This document shows, in pieces, positions 31,193-39,231 of a stretch of 64,000 nt of DNA. Every line of letters starts with the position of its first letter. The stretch's first letter is position 1. Source of the stretch: Thalassospiraceae bacterium LMO-SO8 (GTDB lineage: Bacteria > Pseudomonadota > Alphaproteobacteria > Rhodospirillales > Casp-alpha2); NCBI GenBank assembly GCA_031655335.1, contig CP134226.1:1116001-1180000 (forward strand). The letters are read 5' to 3'. The translations under genes and the position numbers were made by a program. Under the pieces are notes generated by a model. It had not been told where the DNA came from, did no database searches, and worked only from the letters and a program-made list of their open reading frames with translations.

Positions 31193-32299
31193 TCAGGACA
31201 CCACGGGCTCTAAAATACGCATGACGGCGACCGCCCCGGACTCGTCCGTGGCGACCAGGGTCGCCCCGTCGGCGGTCCAGGCCAGGCCCGTGACCGCATG
31301 GCCGCTGGCGGGCCGGGCGATCATCGCCGTTTCCTGTTCGATGGCGCCGATCAGCACCGTGCCGTCGGAATAGCCGCCGGCGACCACGTGGTCCGCCGGA
31401 TGGGCCGCGACCTGACGCACCACGCCGTCGTAGACATAGCCGAATTCCAGGGGCGGCTTGCCCGACGGCCCCTTGCCCGAACAATCCCAGGACGTCACCG
31501 TATCGGCCCCCGAGGCCGCCACGTACTGGCCGTCGGCGGTCCAGGTGACGGCGCGGATCTTGGACGGATAGCCCGACATGCGCATGCCCGTCCTGTCCTT
31601 CCAGCGCCAGCAGTGCATCTCCTTGTCCTGCATGGCCGTGACGATGAACTGACCGTTCGGCGACCAGGCGACGGCGGTGTGCGACCCATGCCAGTCGAGC
31701 CGCACGGGCTTTTGTTTCGCATCGGTCAGCGACCACACACTAACCCCGTCGTAATGGGCAGCCGCGATCCGCGTGCCGTCGGGCGAGAACGTAAGGCCCG
31801 CGACGGTCGAGGGATGGTCCGACGCCGAAAACACCACCGCCCCCTCCGCGTCCAGAACGGTCAGCGTCTTGGCCGCCGCGAAGGCGCGCAGTCCCTTGCC
31901 CGAATGCACGGCGATCTCACCGACCCAGGGTCCGCCCGTTTCCGCGAGCCTGGTGACCGCCGATCCGCCGAGACGCAGCAATTCGCCCCCGTCCGTGCCG
32001 ATCAGCACCCCCGCCCCGCCGATATCGGCGGCGGCGGCGATCGGCGTTGCCGATACCTGCGCCACGACCGACGGCTGCGCCCCGTCGAGCACCAGGCCGA
32101 GGGCGCGGATCGTGCCGTCGCCATAGCCGATGACGGCGCGGGCTTCGGCCGGCTCGATGACCGTGAAGGTCGGATGGACGCCCACTGCCGGGCTTTCGCT
32201 GAGCTTGACCGAGGGCGAGATGATCCGCGCCCCCACGTCCGGATTGCCGGTGCCGGCAAGCCCCAAGGCGGCGGGATCGAACCCGGCGGCGGCCATCAT
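31193..32299 (-). CDS. WD40-repeat protein coupled to CobW GTPase
   Basis: 368 residues from ATG 32299. Beta-propeller blades are visible as recurrent units: [72 protein letters not shown] and [18 protein letters not shown]. No signal peptide is seen, so it is cytoplasmic. Its ATG overlaps the stop of the CobW GTPase gene (ATGA at 32296-32299), implying equimolar production and probably a physical partnership. WD40 propellers are docking platforms; enzymatic residues are not apparent. Confidence 0.85.
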   Translation of the reverse strand: MMAAAGFDPAALGLAGTGNPDVGARIISPSVKLSESPAVGVHPTFTVIEPAEARAVIGYGDGTIRALGLVLDGAQPSVVAQVSATPIAAAADIGGAGVLIGTDGGELLRLGGSAVTRLAETGGPWVGEIAVHSGKGLRAFAAAKTLTVLDAEGAVVFSASDHPSTVAGLTFSPDGTRIAAAHYDGVSVWSLTDAKQKPVRLDWHGSHTAVAWSPNGQFIVTAMQDKEMHCWRWKDRTGMRMSGYPSKIRAVTWTADGQYVAASGADTVTSWDCSGKGPSGKPPLEFGYVYDGVVRQVAAHPADHVVAGGYSDGTVLIGAIEQETAMIARPASGHAVTGLAWTADGATLVATDESGAVAVMRILEPVVS

Positions 32300-33264
32300 G
32301 CCGCCACCGTGCAGCCGTCGAACGCGCTGCGCAGTTCGGCCTCGTCCAGATTGCGGCCGATGAACACCAGACGCGACGACCGCGCGTCGCCGCCCCAGGG
32401 CGCGCCCCAGGCACTGTCCATGACCATGTGAACGCCTTGGAAGACGTAACGATTTTCCTGGCCCGACAGGTTGAGGATGCCCTTGGTCCGCAGGACGTCG
32501 ACGCCGCGTTCCGTGATGAAGCCGCGGATCCAGTTGGAGAACTTCTCGGGCTCGATGGGATTGTCGGTCTTCAGGCTGATGGAAATGATGTTCTCGTCGT
32601 GCTCGTGGTCGTCCTCTTCGTCCAGCAGACCCGGCTCGAATTCCAGCACACGGGAAAGGTCGAAGGCCCCGCGGTCGAGCACGTCGGCGATCGGCACCTG
32701 GCTTTTCACCGTTTCGATGACCTTGGCCATCCGGTTGAGGCTGCTGATCTTGGCCTTCACGGCGTTCAGCTTGTCGCCGTCGACCAGATCGGTCTTGTTC
32801 AGCAGAATGATGTCGGCGAAGGCGACCTGTTCGGCCAGTTCGTGTTCCTCGTCCACGGCATCCAGGAAATGGCAGGCGTCGACCACCGTGACGACGGCGT
32901 CGAGCGCGACCTTGGCCTGCACGTCCTCGTCCACGAAGAAGGTCTGCACCACCGGGGCCGGATCGGCCAGGCCCGTGGTTTCGATGATCATGCCGTCGAA
33001 ATCGTCGGCGCGTTTCATCAGCGTCGAAATGATGCGGATCAGATCGCCGCGCACGGTGCAGCAGATGCAACCGTTGTTCATTTCGAAGATTTCCTCGTCG
33101 GCGTCGACGACCAGGTCGTTGTCGATGCCTTCCTCGCCGAATTCGTTGACGATGACGGCGTACTTCTTGCCGTGCTGTTCCGTGAGAATCCGGTTCAGCA
33201 GGGTGGTTTTCCCCGCCCCCAGATATCCGGTGATCAGCGTAACGGGCACCTTTGCCTGTTGCAT
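32296..33264 (-). CDS. CobW/P47K-family GTPase, putative metallochaperone
   Basis: 322 residues. Walker [10 protein letters not shown] (13-21), the family metal-binding CxCC motif as Cys66-Ile-Cys68-Cys69 ([12 protein letters not shown]), switch region [10 protein letters not shown], and NKTDLV for guanine recognition. A His/Glu/Asp-rich stretch ([11 protein letters not shown]) could bind divalent metal. The C-terminal CobW_C domain includes [21 protein letters not shown]0523 members insert Zn, Co, Ni or Fe into client enzymes using GTP. Its position after hupE and cynS suggests a client in nitrogen or nickel metabolism. Confidence 0.92.
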   Translation of the reverse strand: MQQAKVPVTLITGYLGAGKTTLLNRILTEQHGKKYAVIVNEFGEEGIDNDLVVDADEEIFEMNNGCICCTVRGDLIRIISTLMKRADDFDGMIIETTGLADPAPVVQTFFVDEDVQAKVALDAVVTVVDACHFLDAVDEEHELAEQVAFADIILLNKTDLVDGDKLNAVKAKISSLNRMAKVIETVKSQVPIADVLDRGAFDLSRVLEFEPGLLDEEDDHEHDENIISISLKTDNPIEPEKFSNWIRGFITERGVDVLRTKGILNLSGQENRYVFQGVHMVMDSAWGAPWGGDARSSRLVFIGRNLDEAELRSAFDGCTVAA

Positions 33265-33391
33265 GTGGTCAGCGCTCCCTTGTGCTTGGGCGATCCGCCC
33301 GCCCTTGGGCGAATCCCCATTTACGTTTCAGTCTTGGCCGGGGGCGGCGCGTTGTCCCGTCACGCCGCGCCCCGGTCTTGCAGGCTTGGAC

Positions 33392-34060
33392 TTAGAGAAG
33401 GGCCTCGACGAGGAAGCCTTCGATATGCTCCAGCGTCAGGAACATGCCGATGCCGGCGACCACGGCACCCGCCAGGCGGGCTTCCATGGCCGTCGATTCC
33501 GTGGCCTTCCACACCTTCAGGGCGACCGTGCCGGCCGCGACGGCGATGCCGTACTGCAGAACGCCGAGGCCGATCAGATAGCCGACCAGGACCTGGGCGC
33601 CCACGCCCGCTTCCTGGGATGCCATCGCATCGCCGAAGGCGGAGCCGTGAAACAGGCCGAAGGCGGCGAACACGGCAATCGCCGCGACGATGCCGAGCGA
33701 GCGGCCCGACAACACCACCGCACCCAGCGCCAGCAGCGACAGGCCGATGACGATTTCCTTGGCCGGCAGGCCGACGCCCAGGCTCATCATCAGACAGCCC
33801 GCGAGCATGGCGGCGATGTAGGCGGCGGGGGCCGTGAAGCGGTGGCCGGTATAAAGCGCCGCGACCCCGACCAGCAGCACGAAGAACAGATGGTCGAAAC
33901 CGAGCAGAGGATGGCCGATGCCGGACAGCACGCCGTGGGCGAACGTGGTCATCGGAGCACCACCGAGCGGATGGTGGGCGAGCGCCGGGTCGGCCGCGAG
34001 AACTGCCGCCGTGCCGAGCGCGAGTGCTGGAACCAGGTTCGTGAGTTTGGTGCGGATCAT
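33392..34060 (-). CDS. HupE/UreJ-family membrane protein
   Basis: 222 residues. A signal-like N-terminus precedes six or so helices. The signature GIGHPLLGFDHLFFVLLVG carries the His-Pro-x3-Asp-His cluster (His50, Asp56, His57), thought to bind Ni or Co. A second motif is AAFGLFHGSAFGDAM, with another His. The family mediates nickel/cobalt passage linked to hydrogenase or urease genes; neither enzyme lies in this window. Here it sits between cynS and the CobW GTPase, supporting metal supply for this operon. Confidence 0.9.
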   Translation of the reverse strand: MIRTKLTNLVPALALGTAAVLAADPALAHHPLGGAPMTTFAHGVLSGIGHPLLGFDHLFFVLLVGVAALYTGHRFTAPAAYIAAMLAGCLMMSLGVGLPAKEIVIGLSLLALGAVVLSGRSLGIVAAIAVFAAFGLFHGSAFGDAMASQEAGVGAQVLVGYLIGLGVLQYGIAVAAGTVALKVWKATESTAMEARLAGAVVAGIGMFLTLEHIEGFLVEALL

Positions 34061-34138
34061 GGGTAGGTACCTCTCTGTACTGATGAATTTTCGTTGCGTG
34101 ACGGACGGGCTCCGCCGTTGGAGGCCTATTCAGGTTTC

Positions 34139-34588
34139 CTAGTAGACTTTGTAGGGCAGGAACTTGCCGTTCAGGGTGATGACCACCCGGTCGCCTTTGG
34201 GATCGGCCTTGCGGTCGATGTCCATTTCGAAGTCGATGGCCGACATGATGCCGTCGCCGAATTCCTCCTCGATCAGGGCCTTGAACGTGGTGCCGTAGAC
34301 CTGGATCAGCTCATACAGCCGGTAGATCAGGGGATCGGTCGGGACCGGATTGTCCAGCGAGCCGCGCGACGGCACCATCATCAGTACCGCGATCTCTTCT
34401 TCCGACAGGTTCAGGCCCATGGCGTTGGCGGCGGCTTCCGCCTGTTCCTTGGTCATGGACATCTGGCCCAGCAGGGCCGCCGTGGTCCATTCCTTCGACT
34501 GGCCGACCTTCGCGGCCACGTCAGCCCACTTGATGCCCTTGATGATCTTGTGGGTGACGATCTTCTCGGTCAGTTCGGCGCGATTCAT
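34139..34588 (-). CDS. cynS: Cyanate hydratase (cyanase)
   Basis: 149 residues from ATG 34588, with AAGGAG ten bases upstream; a longer in-frame start is unsupported. The N-terminal helix-turn-helix-like dimer domain is followed by the catalytic domain. Arg90 and Glu93 (LIYRLYELIQVYG) and Ser116 (GIMSAIDF) match the Arg96-Glu99-Ser122 triad of E. coli CynS. It converts cyanate and bicarbonate to ammonia and CO2 via carbamate, detoxifying cyanate and providing nitrogen. Being directly after an anion ABC transporter defines the operon as cyanate use. Confidence 0.96.
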   Translation of the reverse strand: MNRAELTEKIVTHKIIKGIKWADVAAKVGQSKEWTTAALLGQMSMTKEQAEAAANAMGLNLSEEEIAVLMMVPSRGSLDNPVPTDPLIYRLYELIQVYGTTFKALIEEEFGDGIMSAIDFEMDIDRKADPKGDRVVITLNGKFLPYKVY

Positions 34589-34631
34589 TGGGAAAGTCTC
34601 CTTCGTTGATGACAATTTGTGTCGATGGTGG

Positions 34632-35561
34632 TTAAGCCTGCGCGCGCAGCACGCCCGTGCCGGTTTCACCGGCTTCGTCGGTGATGACGGTGGGGCGCAC
34701 GACGGGCGGATGCCGGGGATCGTAATCGGGGGAGGCCAGTTCGTCCTTGAAGCCCACCGAGCGGTTGACCAGGAATTCGATCAGGTGGTTGCGGACGGGA
34801 TAGTAGTTGGCCTGGGTGTGCATGTTGGCGCGGGTGCGGTCGCGCGGCAGCGAATTTTCGACGATCTCGCAGATCCGCGCGTCGGGCCCGTTGGTCATCA
34901 GGATGATCTTGTCGGCGAGCAGGATCGCCTCGTCGATGTCGTGGGTGATCATGAACACGGTCTGCTCGGTCTCGGCGCAGATGCTGAGAAGCTCGTCCTG
35001 CAGCGATCCCCGGGTCAGGGCGTCGAGCGCCGAGAACGGTTCGTCCAGCAACATGATCTGCGGCTCGATCGCCATGGCGCGGGCGATGCCGACGCGCTGC
35101 TTCATGCCGCCGGACAGTTGTGACGGCTTCTTGTTTTCCGACCCCGTGAGGTGCACCAGGTCGATGAACTTCTGGCAGTGCTTGTAAAGATCCTTCTTGG
35201 CCATGCGCGGCCATTTGGACGTCACCGCGAAGGCGATATTGCCCATCACGGTCATCCAGGGCATCAGGGCGTGGCTCTGGAACACCACGGCGCGGTCGAG
35301 CGAGGTGCCGGTCACTTCCTGGCCCGACACGATGACGCTGCCGGAACTGGCCGTGGCGAGGCCCGCCAGGATGTTCAGCAACGTCGTCTTGCCGCAGCCG
35401 GAATGCCCGATCAGGCAGACGAACTCGCCGGGTTCGACCGAGAACCAGATGTCTTCGAAGACGGTGGTCTCGCCCGATCCGTCCGGGGCCGGGAAGCGCT
35501 GCGCCAGGCCTTCGACGCGGATGCGGGGCTGGGAGGAATTGTTCATGCTGTCGGTCATCAT
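34632..35561 (-). CDS. ABC transporter ATP-binding protein (nitrate/cyanate/sulfonate type)
   Basis: 309 residues; ATG 35561 follows GGAG. Walker A GHSGCGKTT, signature LSGGMKQRVGIARAMA and Walker B IMLLDEPFSALD with H-loop ITHDIDEA are intact. Overall it resembles NrtD, CynD, SsuB and TauB. The ~45-residue C-terminal tail (HPPVVRPTVITDEAGETGT) has no obvious domain. It energises import by the permease and the NrtA-like binding protein encoded upstream. The next gene, cynS, follows by 44 bases, so cyanate is the likely cargo, though nitrate or bicarbonate cannot be excluded. Confidence 0.9.
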   Translation of the reverse strand: MMTDSMNNSSQPRIRVEGLAQRFPAPDGSGETTVFEDIWFSVEPGEFVCLIGHSGCGKTTLLNILAGLATASSGSVIVSGQEVTGTSLDRAVVFQSHALMPWMTVMGNIAFAVTSKWPRMAKKDLYKHCQKFIDLVHLTGSENKKPSQLSGGMKQRVGIARAMAIEPQIMLLDEPFSALDALTRGSLQDELLSICAETEQTVFMITHDIDEAILLADKIILMTNGPDARICEIVENSLPRDRTRANMHTQANYYPVRNHLIEFLVNRSVGFKDELASPDYDPRHPPVVRPTVITDEAGETGTGVLRAQA

Positions 35562-35580
35562 CTTGGCTCCGTTATTTCTT

Positions 35581-36420
35581 TTATTCGGCGTAGGTGACGA
35601 GACGCGCCAGGTAGGACAGCATCAGGTCCAGCACCATGCCGATCAGGCCGATGAAGAAGATCGCGGCGATCACGTTGGTGATCGACAGGTTGTTCCATTC
35701 GTTCCACACGAAGTAGCCGATGCCCGTGCCGCCCACGAGCATCTCGGCCGCGACGATGACCAGCCAGGCGATGCCGACGGAAATCCGCATGCCGGTCATG
35801 ATCGTCGGTGCCGCCGCCGGCAGGATCACGCGGAAGGCCGTGCGCAGGTGGCCGACCTCAAGCGTCTTGGCCACGTTCAGCCATTCCTTGCGTACGCTGG
35901 CGACGCCGAAGGCGGTGTTGGTCAGCATCGGCCAGACCGAACAGATGAAGATCACGAACACGGAGGAAATGATGGAATCCTTGATCGTGTAGAGGGCGAG
36001 CGGCATCCAGGCCAGCGGCGAGACCGGCTTCATGATCTGGATGAACGGATCGAGCGCCCGGTAGAACAGCGGCGACATGCCGATCACGAAGCCGAGCGGA
36101 ATGGCCACCAGCACGGCGAAGCCGAAGCCGACCAGCACGCGCAGGATGGAATAGCCCAGCTGAATGCCGATGCCCTTGTCGTTGGGACCGACGTCGTAGA
36201 AGGGGTTCAGGACGTGCTCCCAAATCTGCTTGCCGACCTCGAGGGGCCCCGGCATCGCCGAGGCCCCCTTGGCCGTAGCCCCCATCAAGGCGGCGTAAGC
36301 GGGGTCCATGTCCGCCGCCGATCCCGTGCCGGCGGGCAGTAACAGTTGCCACAGCCCCGCGAAGGCGAAGAACAGCGCGATCGACAGGACAATGGCACGG
36401 GATTGCAGTGACATGGACAT
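35581..36420 (-). CDS. ABC transporter permease (nitrate/cyanate/sulfonate type)
   Basis: 279 residues with about six helices. The EAA-type loop for ATPase contact is seen in EWLNVAKTLEVGHLRTAFRVILPAAAPTIMTGMRI. Opening helix IVLSIALFFAFAGLWQLLL. It is preceded by AGAGGA at a proper distance from the ATG. It sits 12 bases after the binding-protein gene and 20 before the ATPase, forming a full importer. Family relatives are NrtB, CynB and SsuC. Confidence 0.9.
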   Translation of the reverse strand: MSMSLQSRAIVLSIALFFAFAGLWQLLLPAGTGSAADMDPAYAALMGATAKGASAMPGPLEVGKQIWEHVLNPFYDVGPNDKGIGIQLGYSILRVLVGFGFAVLVAIPLGFVIGMSPLFYRALDPFIQIMKPVSPLAWMPLALYTIKDSIISSVFVIFICSVWPMLTNTAFGVASVRKEWLNVAKTLEVGHLRTAFRVILPAAAPTIMTGMRISVGIAWLVIVAAEMLVGGTGIGYFVWNEWNNLSITNVIAAIFFIGLIGMVLDLMLSYLARLVTYAE

Positions 36421-36431
36421 GGTGGATCCTC

Positions 36432-38057
36432 TTACGTTCTCTTGATGGCGAAGGACTGGACGTAGTCTTCCGCTTTCGCGGCGTCGAACGTCTTGCCCAT
36501 GATGTTGTAGGTTTCGTAGGTCGTTTTCGGCGGCGTGCCGTACGGCCCGGTCAGTTTCATCTCGGCCATCAGCTTCTGGGCGTCGGTGGCGAGATAGACC
36601 TCTTCGGCGACCTGCTTGTAGTCGACGTCACCCTTGATGTAGCCCCAACGCTTCATCTGCGTCAGGATCCACACCCCCATGGAGTGCCAGGGGAACGGAT
36701 CGAAATCGATCCGGTCCGGGACCTTCTTCACGTTGCCGAGGCCGTCCGCGTAGGTTCCGACGAGCACCTGTTCCAGAACCGTGACCGGCTGGTTCAGGTA
36801 GTTCTTCGGCGAAATCGCCTTGGAGATTTCCTTGCGGTTGGACTTGACCGACGCGAAGTCGGTGGCCTCCATGATGGACTTCCACAACGCCAGGAAGGTG
36901 TTGGGGTTGCCCTCGATGAAGGACTTGGAGGCGGCGAAGGCGCAGCAGGGGTGCTTGTCCCAGATGTCCTTCGTCAACTTGTGGATGAAGCCGACGCCGT
37001 CATAGACCGCGCGCTGGTTGAACGGATCCGGCGACAGGTAGCCGTCGACGTTTTCCGCCCGCAGGTTGGCGACCATTTCCGGCGGCGGCAGGACGCGTAT
37101 CTGGATGTCCTTGTCGGGATCCAGCCCGTGTTCGGCCACGTAGTAGCGCAGCAGGAAGTTGTGCATGGAATACTCGAACGGCACGGCGAACTTGAAGCCC
37201 TTCCACATCTTCGGGTCGTTCTTGTCCTTGTGCTTGGTCGACAGCACGATGGCCTGGCCGTTGATGTTTTCCACCGCCGGCATGGTCCAGGGCACCTTGG
37301 TCGAACCGGCGCCCATGTTGATCGCGAGCGGCATGGGCGTGAGCATGTGCGCCGCGTCGTATTCGCCGGAAAGCGATTTGTCGCGAGACACGGCCCAGCC
37401 GGCCGTCTTGATCACGGAAACGTCGAGGCCGTACTTTTTGTAGAAGCCCATGGGATGCGCCATGATGATCGGCGTGGCGCAGGTGATGGGCACGAAACCG
37501 ACGTTCAGCTTGGTCTTTTCAAGCTTGCCGCCGGCCTGGGCCATTTCCACCGCCATGGCCTTGGCTTCCTCGAGCGGGAACATGGACGCGATGGCGGCAT
37601 AGGCCGTCCCCGCACCGACCGCCTTGAGGAACGCCCGGCGGTGCATGTCGCCGCCGAACAGTCCCTGCATGACGGCCGATTCCACGGCCCGGGACATGGA
37701 GGATTCCAGGTCCGAGGCGTCCGGTTCGGCGTCCAGGTTGGCCATCTCTTGCCGATGGTTCTGCACGGCCCGCATCATGTCGCCCTGGCCGTTCGCTTCG
37801 GCGGCCTGACGCATGGACACGCAGGCCGCTTCCTGGCAGGACGGATCGAAGCAGTTGGCCGCGTTGTGGCCAGCGGCCCCGGCGGCCGAGGTGGCCTCCG
37901 CCGCGTCTACGTCTTCCGAACATTGGAACCGGGACGCATCCTTACCCTGCGCCGCGGCCATGGCCATGTTGTGCTCGATGATGGATCGGTGTTGCCCGCA
38001 GGGACAGCCGTTCCACAAGAGCTTGTCGGGATCAAACGGGTTTGCAAAGGCTCCCAT
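36432..38057 (-). CDS. NrtA/CmpA-like substrate-binding protein with Cys-rich N-terminal extension
   Basis: 541 residues from ATG 38057, supported by GGAG at seven bases. The mature NrtA-like fold spans ~175-541 (LNVGFVPITCATPIIMAHPMGFYKKYG, LRAENVDGYLSPDPFNQRAV). Unusually, a twin-arginine-type signal (HRRAFLKAVGAGTAYAAI) lies at residues 139-156, not at the N-terminus. It is preceded by ~138 residues with Cys18, Cys20, Cys46, Cys69, Cys74 and Cys79 (CPCGQH at 18-23). From memory, similar extended CmpA/NrtA proteins occur in other Alphaproteobacteria. The extension may bind metal or FeS, or retain the protein in the cytoplasm as a sensor. It binds cyanate, nitrate or bicarbonate; ligand unproven. 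Confidence 0.88.
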   Translation of the reverse strand: MGAFANPFDPDKLLWNGCPCGQHRSIIEHNMAMAAAQGKDASRFQCSEDVDAAEATSAAGAAGHNAANCFDPSCQEAACVSMRQAAEANGQGDMMRAVQNHRQEMANLDAEPDASDLESSMSRAVESAVMQGLFGGDMHRRAFLKAVGAGTAYAAIASMFPLEEAKAMAVEMAQAGGKLEKTKLNVGFVPITCATPIIMAHPMGFYKKYGLDVSVIKTAGWAVSRDKSLSGEYDAAHMLTPMPLAINMGAGSTKVPWTMPAVENINGQAIVLSTKHKDKNDPKMWKGFKFAVPFEYSMHNFLLRYYVAEHGLDPDKDIQIRVLPPPEMVANLRAENVDGYLSPDPFNQRAVYDGVGFIHKLTKDIWDKHPCCAFAASKSFIEGNPNTFLALWKSIMEATDFASVKSNRKEISKAISPKNYLNQPVTVLEQVLVGTYADGLGNVKKVPDRIDFDPFPWHSMGVWILTQMKRWGYIKGDVDYKQVAEEVYLATDAQKLMAEMKLTGPYGTPPKTTYETYNIMGKTFDAAKAEDYVQSFAIKRT

Positions 38058-38070
38058 TGATTTACTCCAT

Positions 38071-38120
38071 AAAAAAAACGCCCAAAGCCGGGACCACGCC
38101 TGTGATCCGGTCATTGGACG
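38071..38120 (-). promoter_or_regulatory. Attenuator: intrinsic terminator directly before the transporter operon start
   Basis: Read on the minus strand, outer arms CGTCCAA (38120-38114) and TTGGGCG, and inner arms CCGG/CCGG and ATCAC/GTGGT around loop AGGC, form a long stem. Eight consecutive T follow (38078-38071). The ribosome binding site and ATG of the binding-protein gene come only 6-20 bases later, so the stem must be bypassed for expression. A competing hairpin, GGAC/GTCC around a six-base loop at 38116-38129, shares its 3' arm with the terminator's 5' arm. Confidence 0.7.
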
Positions 38121-38180
38121 TCCTGGTCCTGTCGGGGGCCGTCATCGTCCCCCTGTATGAGCCCGACGACCTCATCGTCG
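38116..38180 (-). promoter_or_regulatory. Leader hairpins upstream of the attenuator, candidate ANTAR target
   Basis: In minus-strand order there are three hairpins. CGACGA/TCGTCG with a five-base loop lies at 38180-38164. GGGGG/CCCCC at 38153-38134 has an inner CG pair closing loop GATGAC. GGAC/GTCC around CAGGAC lies at 38129-38116. The last two resemble the tandem hexaloop hairpins bound by ANTAR proteins: position 4 of each loop is G as expected, but position 1 is not A. Identity is therefore a hypothesis. Confidence 0.45.
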
Positions 38181-38216
38181 CCCGTCTCGGTTCTCCAGCG
38201 GTCGGGCGTCATCGTC
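38142..38216 (-). repeat. Three copies of an 8-base repeat in the operon leader
   Basis: TCATCGTC on the plus strand (GACGATGA on the minus strand) occurs at 38142-38149, 38172-38179 and 38209-38216. The first two copies fall inside leader hairpins and the third just upstream. This could be coincidence or a duplicated RNA element. Confidence 0.45.
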
Positions 38217-38272
38217 CAACCGCCAAACTGTTGTGCCGCCGTCGCGCCTAGATCGCGCCGGGCGGCGAATTC

Positions 38273-38878
38273 CTACAGCTGCATGACCTCGGCAGCCTCG
38301 ACGACCATTTCCGCGACCGCCACCAGGCGCACGCCGCGCTGCATGGCGCGGGTGCGCAGCAGGGTATAGGCCGCGTCCTCGTCCAGGGCGCGCTCGCGCA
38401 TGATGATGCCCTTGGCGCGTTCGATGACCTTGCGGTCGCGCAGCGCGTTGCGCGCCTCGTCAAGTTCCTCGCGCAGCCCCCGGGTGTTGGAGAAATTGGC
38501 CTTGGCCAGGTCGATGGCGGAACGGATGCGGTTGCCGTTGACGCCGACCACGACGCAGGCGTTGACTCCGGCGGCGACGGCCTGGTGGATGGCGTCGGTG
38601 GAGCCGTCCTCGGTGATCAGGACGGTCGGGCGGCGCTGTTCCGTCGGCAGGGCGCGCAGCGCGTCGAGCAAATCCTTATCCGGCTCGGTCGCATAGATCA
38701 TGATGGCGTCGGCGGTGGTTTGGGCGGCGGCTTCGGCGAAGCGGCTCATGTCGGTCAGCACGCCGGTGACGCTGTAGCCCTGCTCGACCAGCAGGCGCTT
38801 GGTTGCTTCGGCGCGCGGGCGGTCCCGCTCGACCACGAGAACGCTGGTGCCGACTGGCGTCATCAGACGAATTTGCAT
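38273..38878 (-). CDS. ANTAR-domain RNA-binding regulator with degenerate receiver
   Basis: About 201 residues from ATG 38878; an upstream TTG at 38902 and ATG 38863 are alternatives. The receiver-like half (TSVLVVERDRPRAEATKRLLVEQGY) has Tyr at the phosphoacceptor site (AIMIYATEP), so phosphorylation is unlikely. A helical linker is followed by ANTAR: VIERAKGIIMRERALDEDAAYTLLRTRAM. It stops 216 bases upstream of the transporter gene, in the same direction, directly ahead of the attenuated leader, making it the prime candidate antiterminator for that operon. Confidence 0.86.
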   Translation of the reverse strand: MQIRLMTPVGTSVLVVERDRPRAEATKRLLVEQGYSVTGVLTDMSRFAEAAAQTTADAIMIYATEPDKDLLDALRALPTEQRRPTVLITEDGSTDAIHQAVAAGVNACVVVGVNGNRIRSAIDLAKANFSNTRGLREELDEARNALRDRKVIERAKGIIMRERALDEDAAYTLLRTRAMQRGVRLVAVAEMVVEAAEVMQL

Positions 38879-38902
38879 GACCGTGGTCGCCCCGTGTTCC
38901 AA

Positions 38903-39231
38903 TCCAGGCCGCCGAAGGGTCCGGCGGCGAAAGCTTTAAATCCCGGCATCCGGCCGGCATTTCAGCCCGTCATGGGGCAAATGGCCTCCGTAAGGTCGCC
39001 CGTCCTTGGGCGCAGAGGACGCCGGGCGGCATCGCGTTCCGGCATGATTCCTATTTCAAGGCCCGTGCCAACTCGCAAAAACCAGACAATCCATTGATTT
39101 AAAAGGGAATATCAGGCCTGGATTCGGTTAGGCCGCCGCAGTTTGTGCTTAATTTTTAAGCGCAATGAAAACGGCAGCGTAAATTTTAGCCATTTTTAGG
39201 GACCGGCGGCGGCGACATGCCAGGGACGGCG
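38903..39231. other. Intergenic region between two ANTAR genes
   Basis: 329 bases with no gene seen. The half near 39072-39200 is AT-rich and contains a small palindrome GCTTAA-TTT-TTAAGC (39147-39161). A sigma-54-like promoter on the minus strand is listed separately. The rest is unremarkable. Confidence 0.5.
39054..39071 (-). promoter_or_regulatory. Sigma-54-like promoter upstream of ANTAR gene
   Basis: Minus-strand TTGGCACGGGCCTTGAAA has the -24 GG (39069-39068) and, exactly ten bases further, a -12 GA where the consensus has GC. TGGCACG and TTG are otherwise consensus. It lies ~180 bases before the ANTAR gene at 38878. RpoN control would link this locus to nitrogen status through NtrC. 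Confidence 0.5.

Noticed and set aside
33265..33391. Terminator or metal riboswitch between hupE and the CobW gene
   Set aside because: Only a short CGCCC/GGGCG pairing and a repeated TCGCCCAAG were found, without T-run or conserved core.
38057..38114. Start of the binding protein at ATG 38114, giving a 560-residue protein
   Set aside because: That start would translate through the terminator stem and the run of T. The ATG at 38057 has a proper GGAG.
38221..38245. Possible second sigma-54 promoter (CGGCACAACAGTTTGG, minus strand) for the transporter operon
   Set aside because: The -24 box lacks the leading T and the -12 lacks TTGC at the right spacing; too weak to list as a feature.
39147..39161. 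Palindrome GCTTAA-TTT-TTAAGC as terminator of the NasT-like gene
   Set aside because: Stem is short and AT-rich and lies ~70 bases after the stop; kept only as a note in the intergenic entry.
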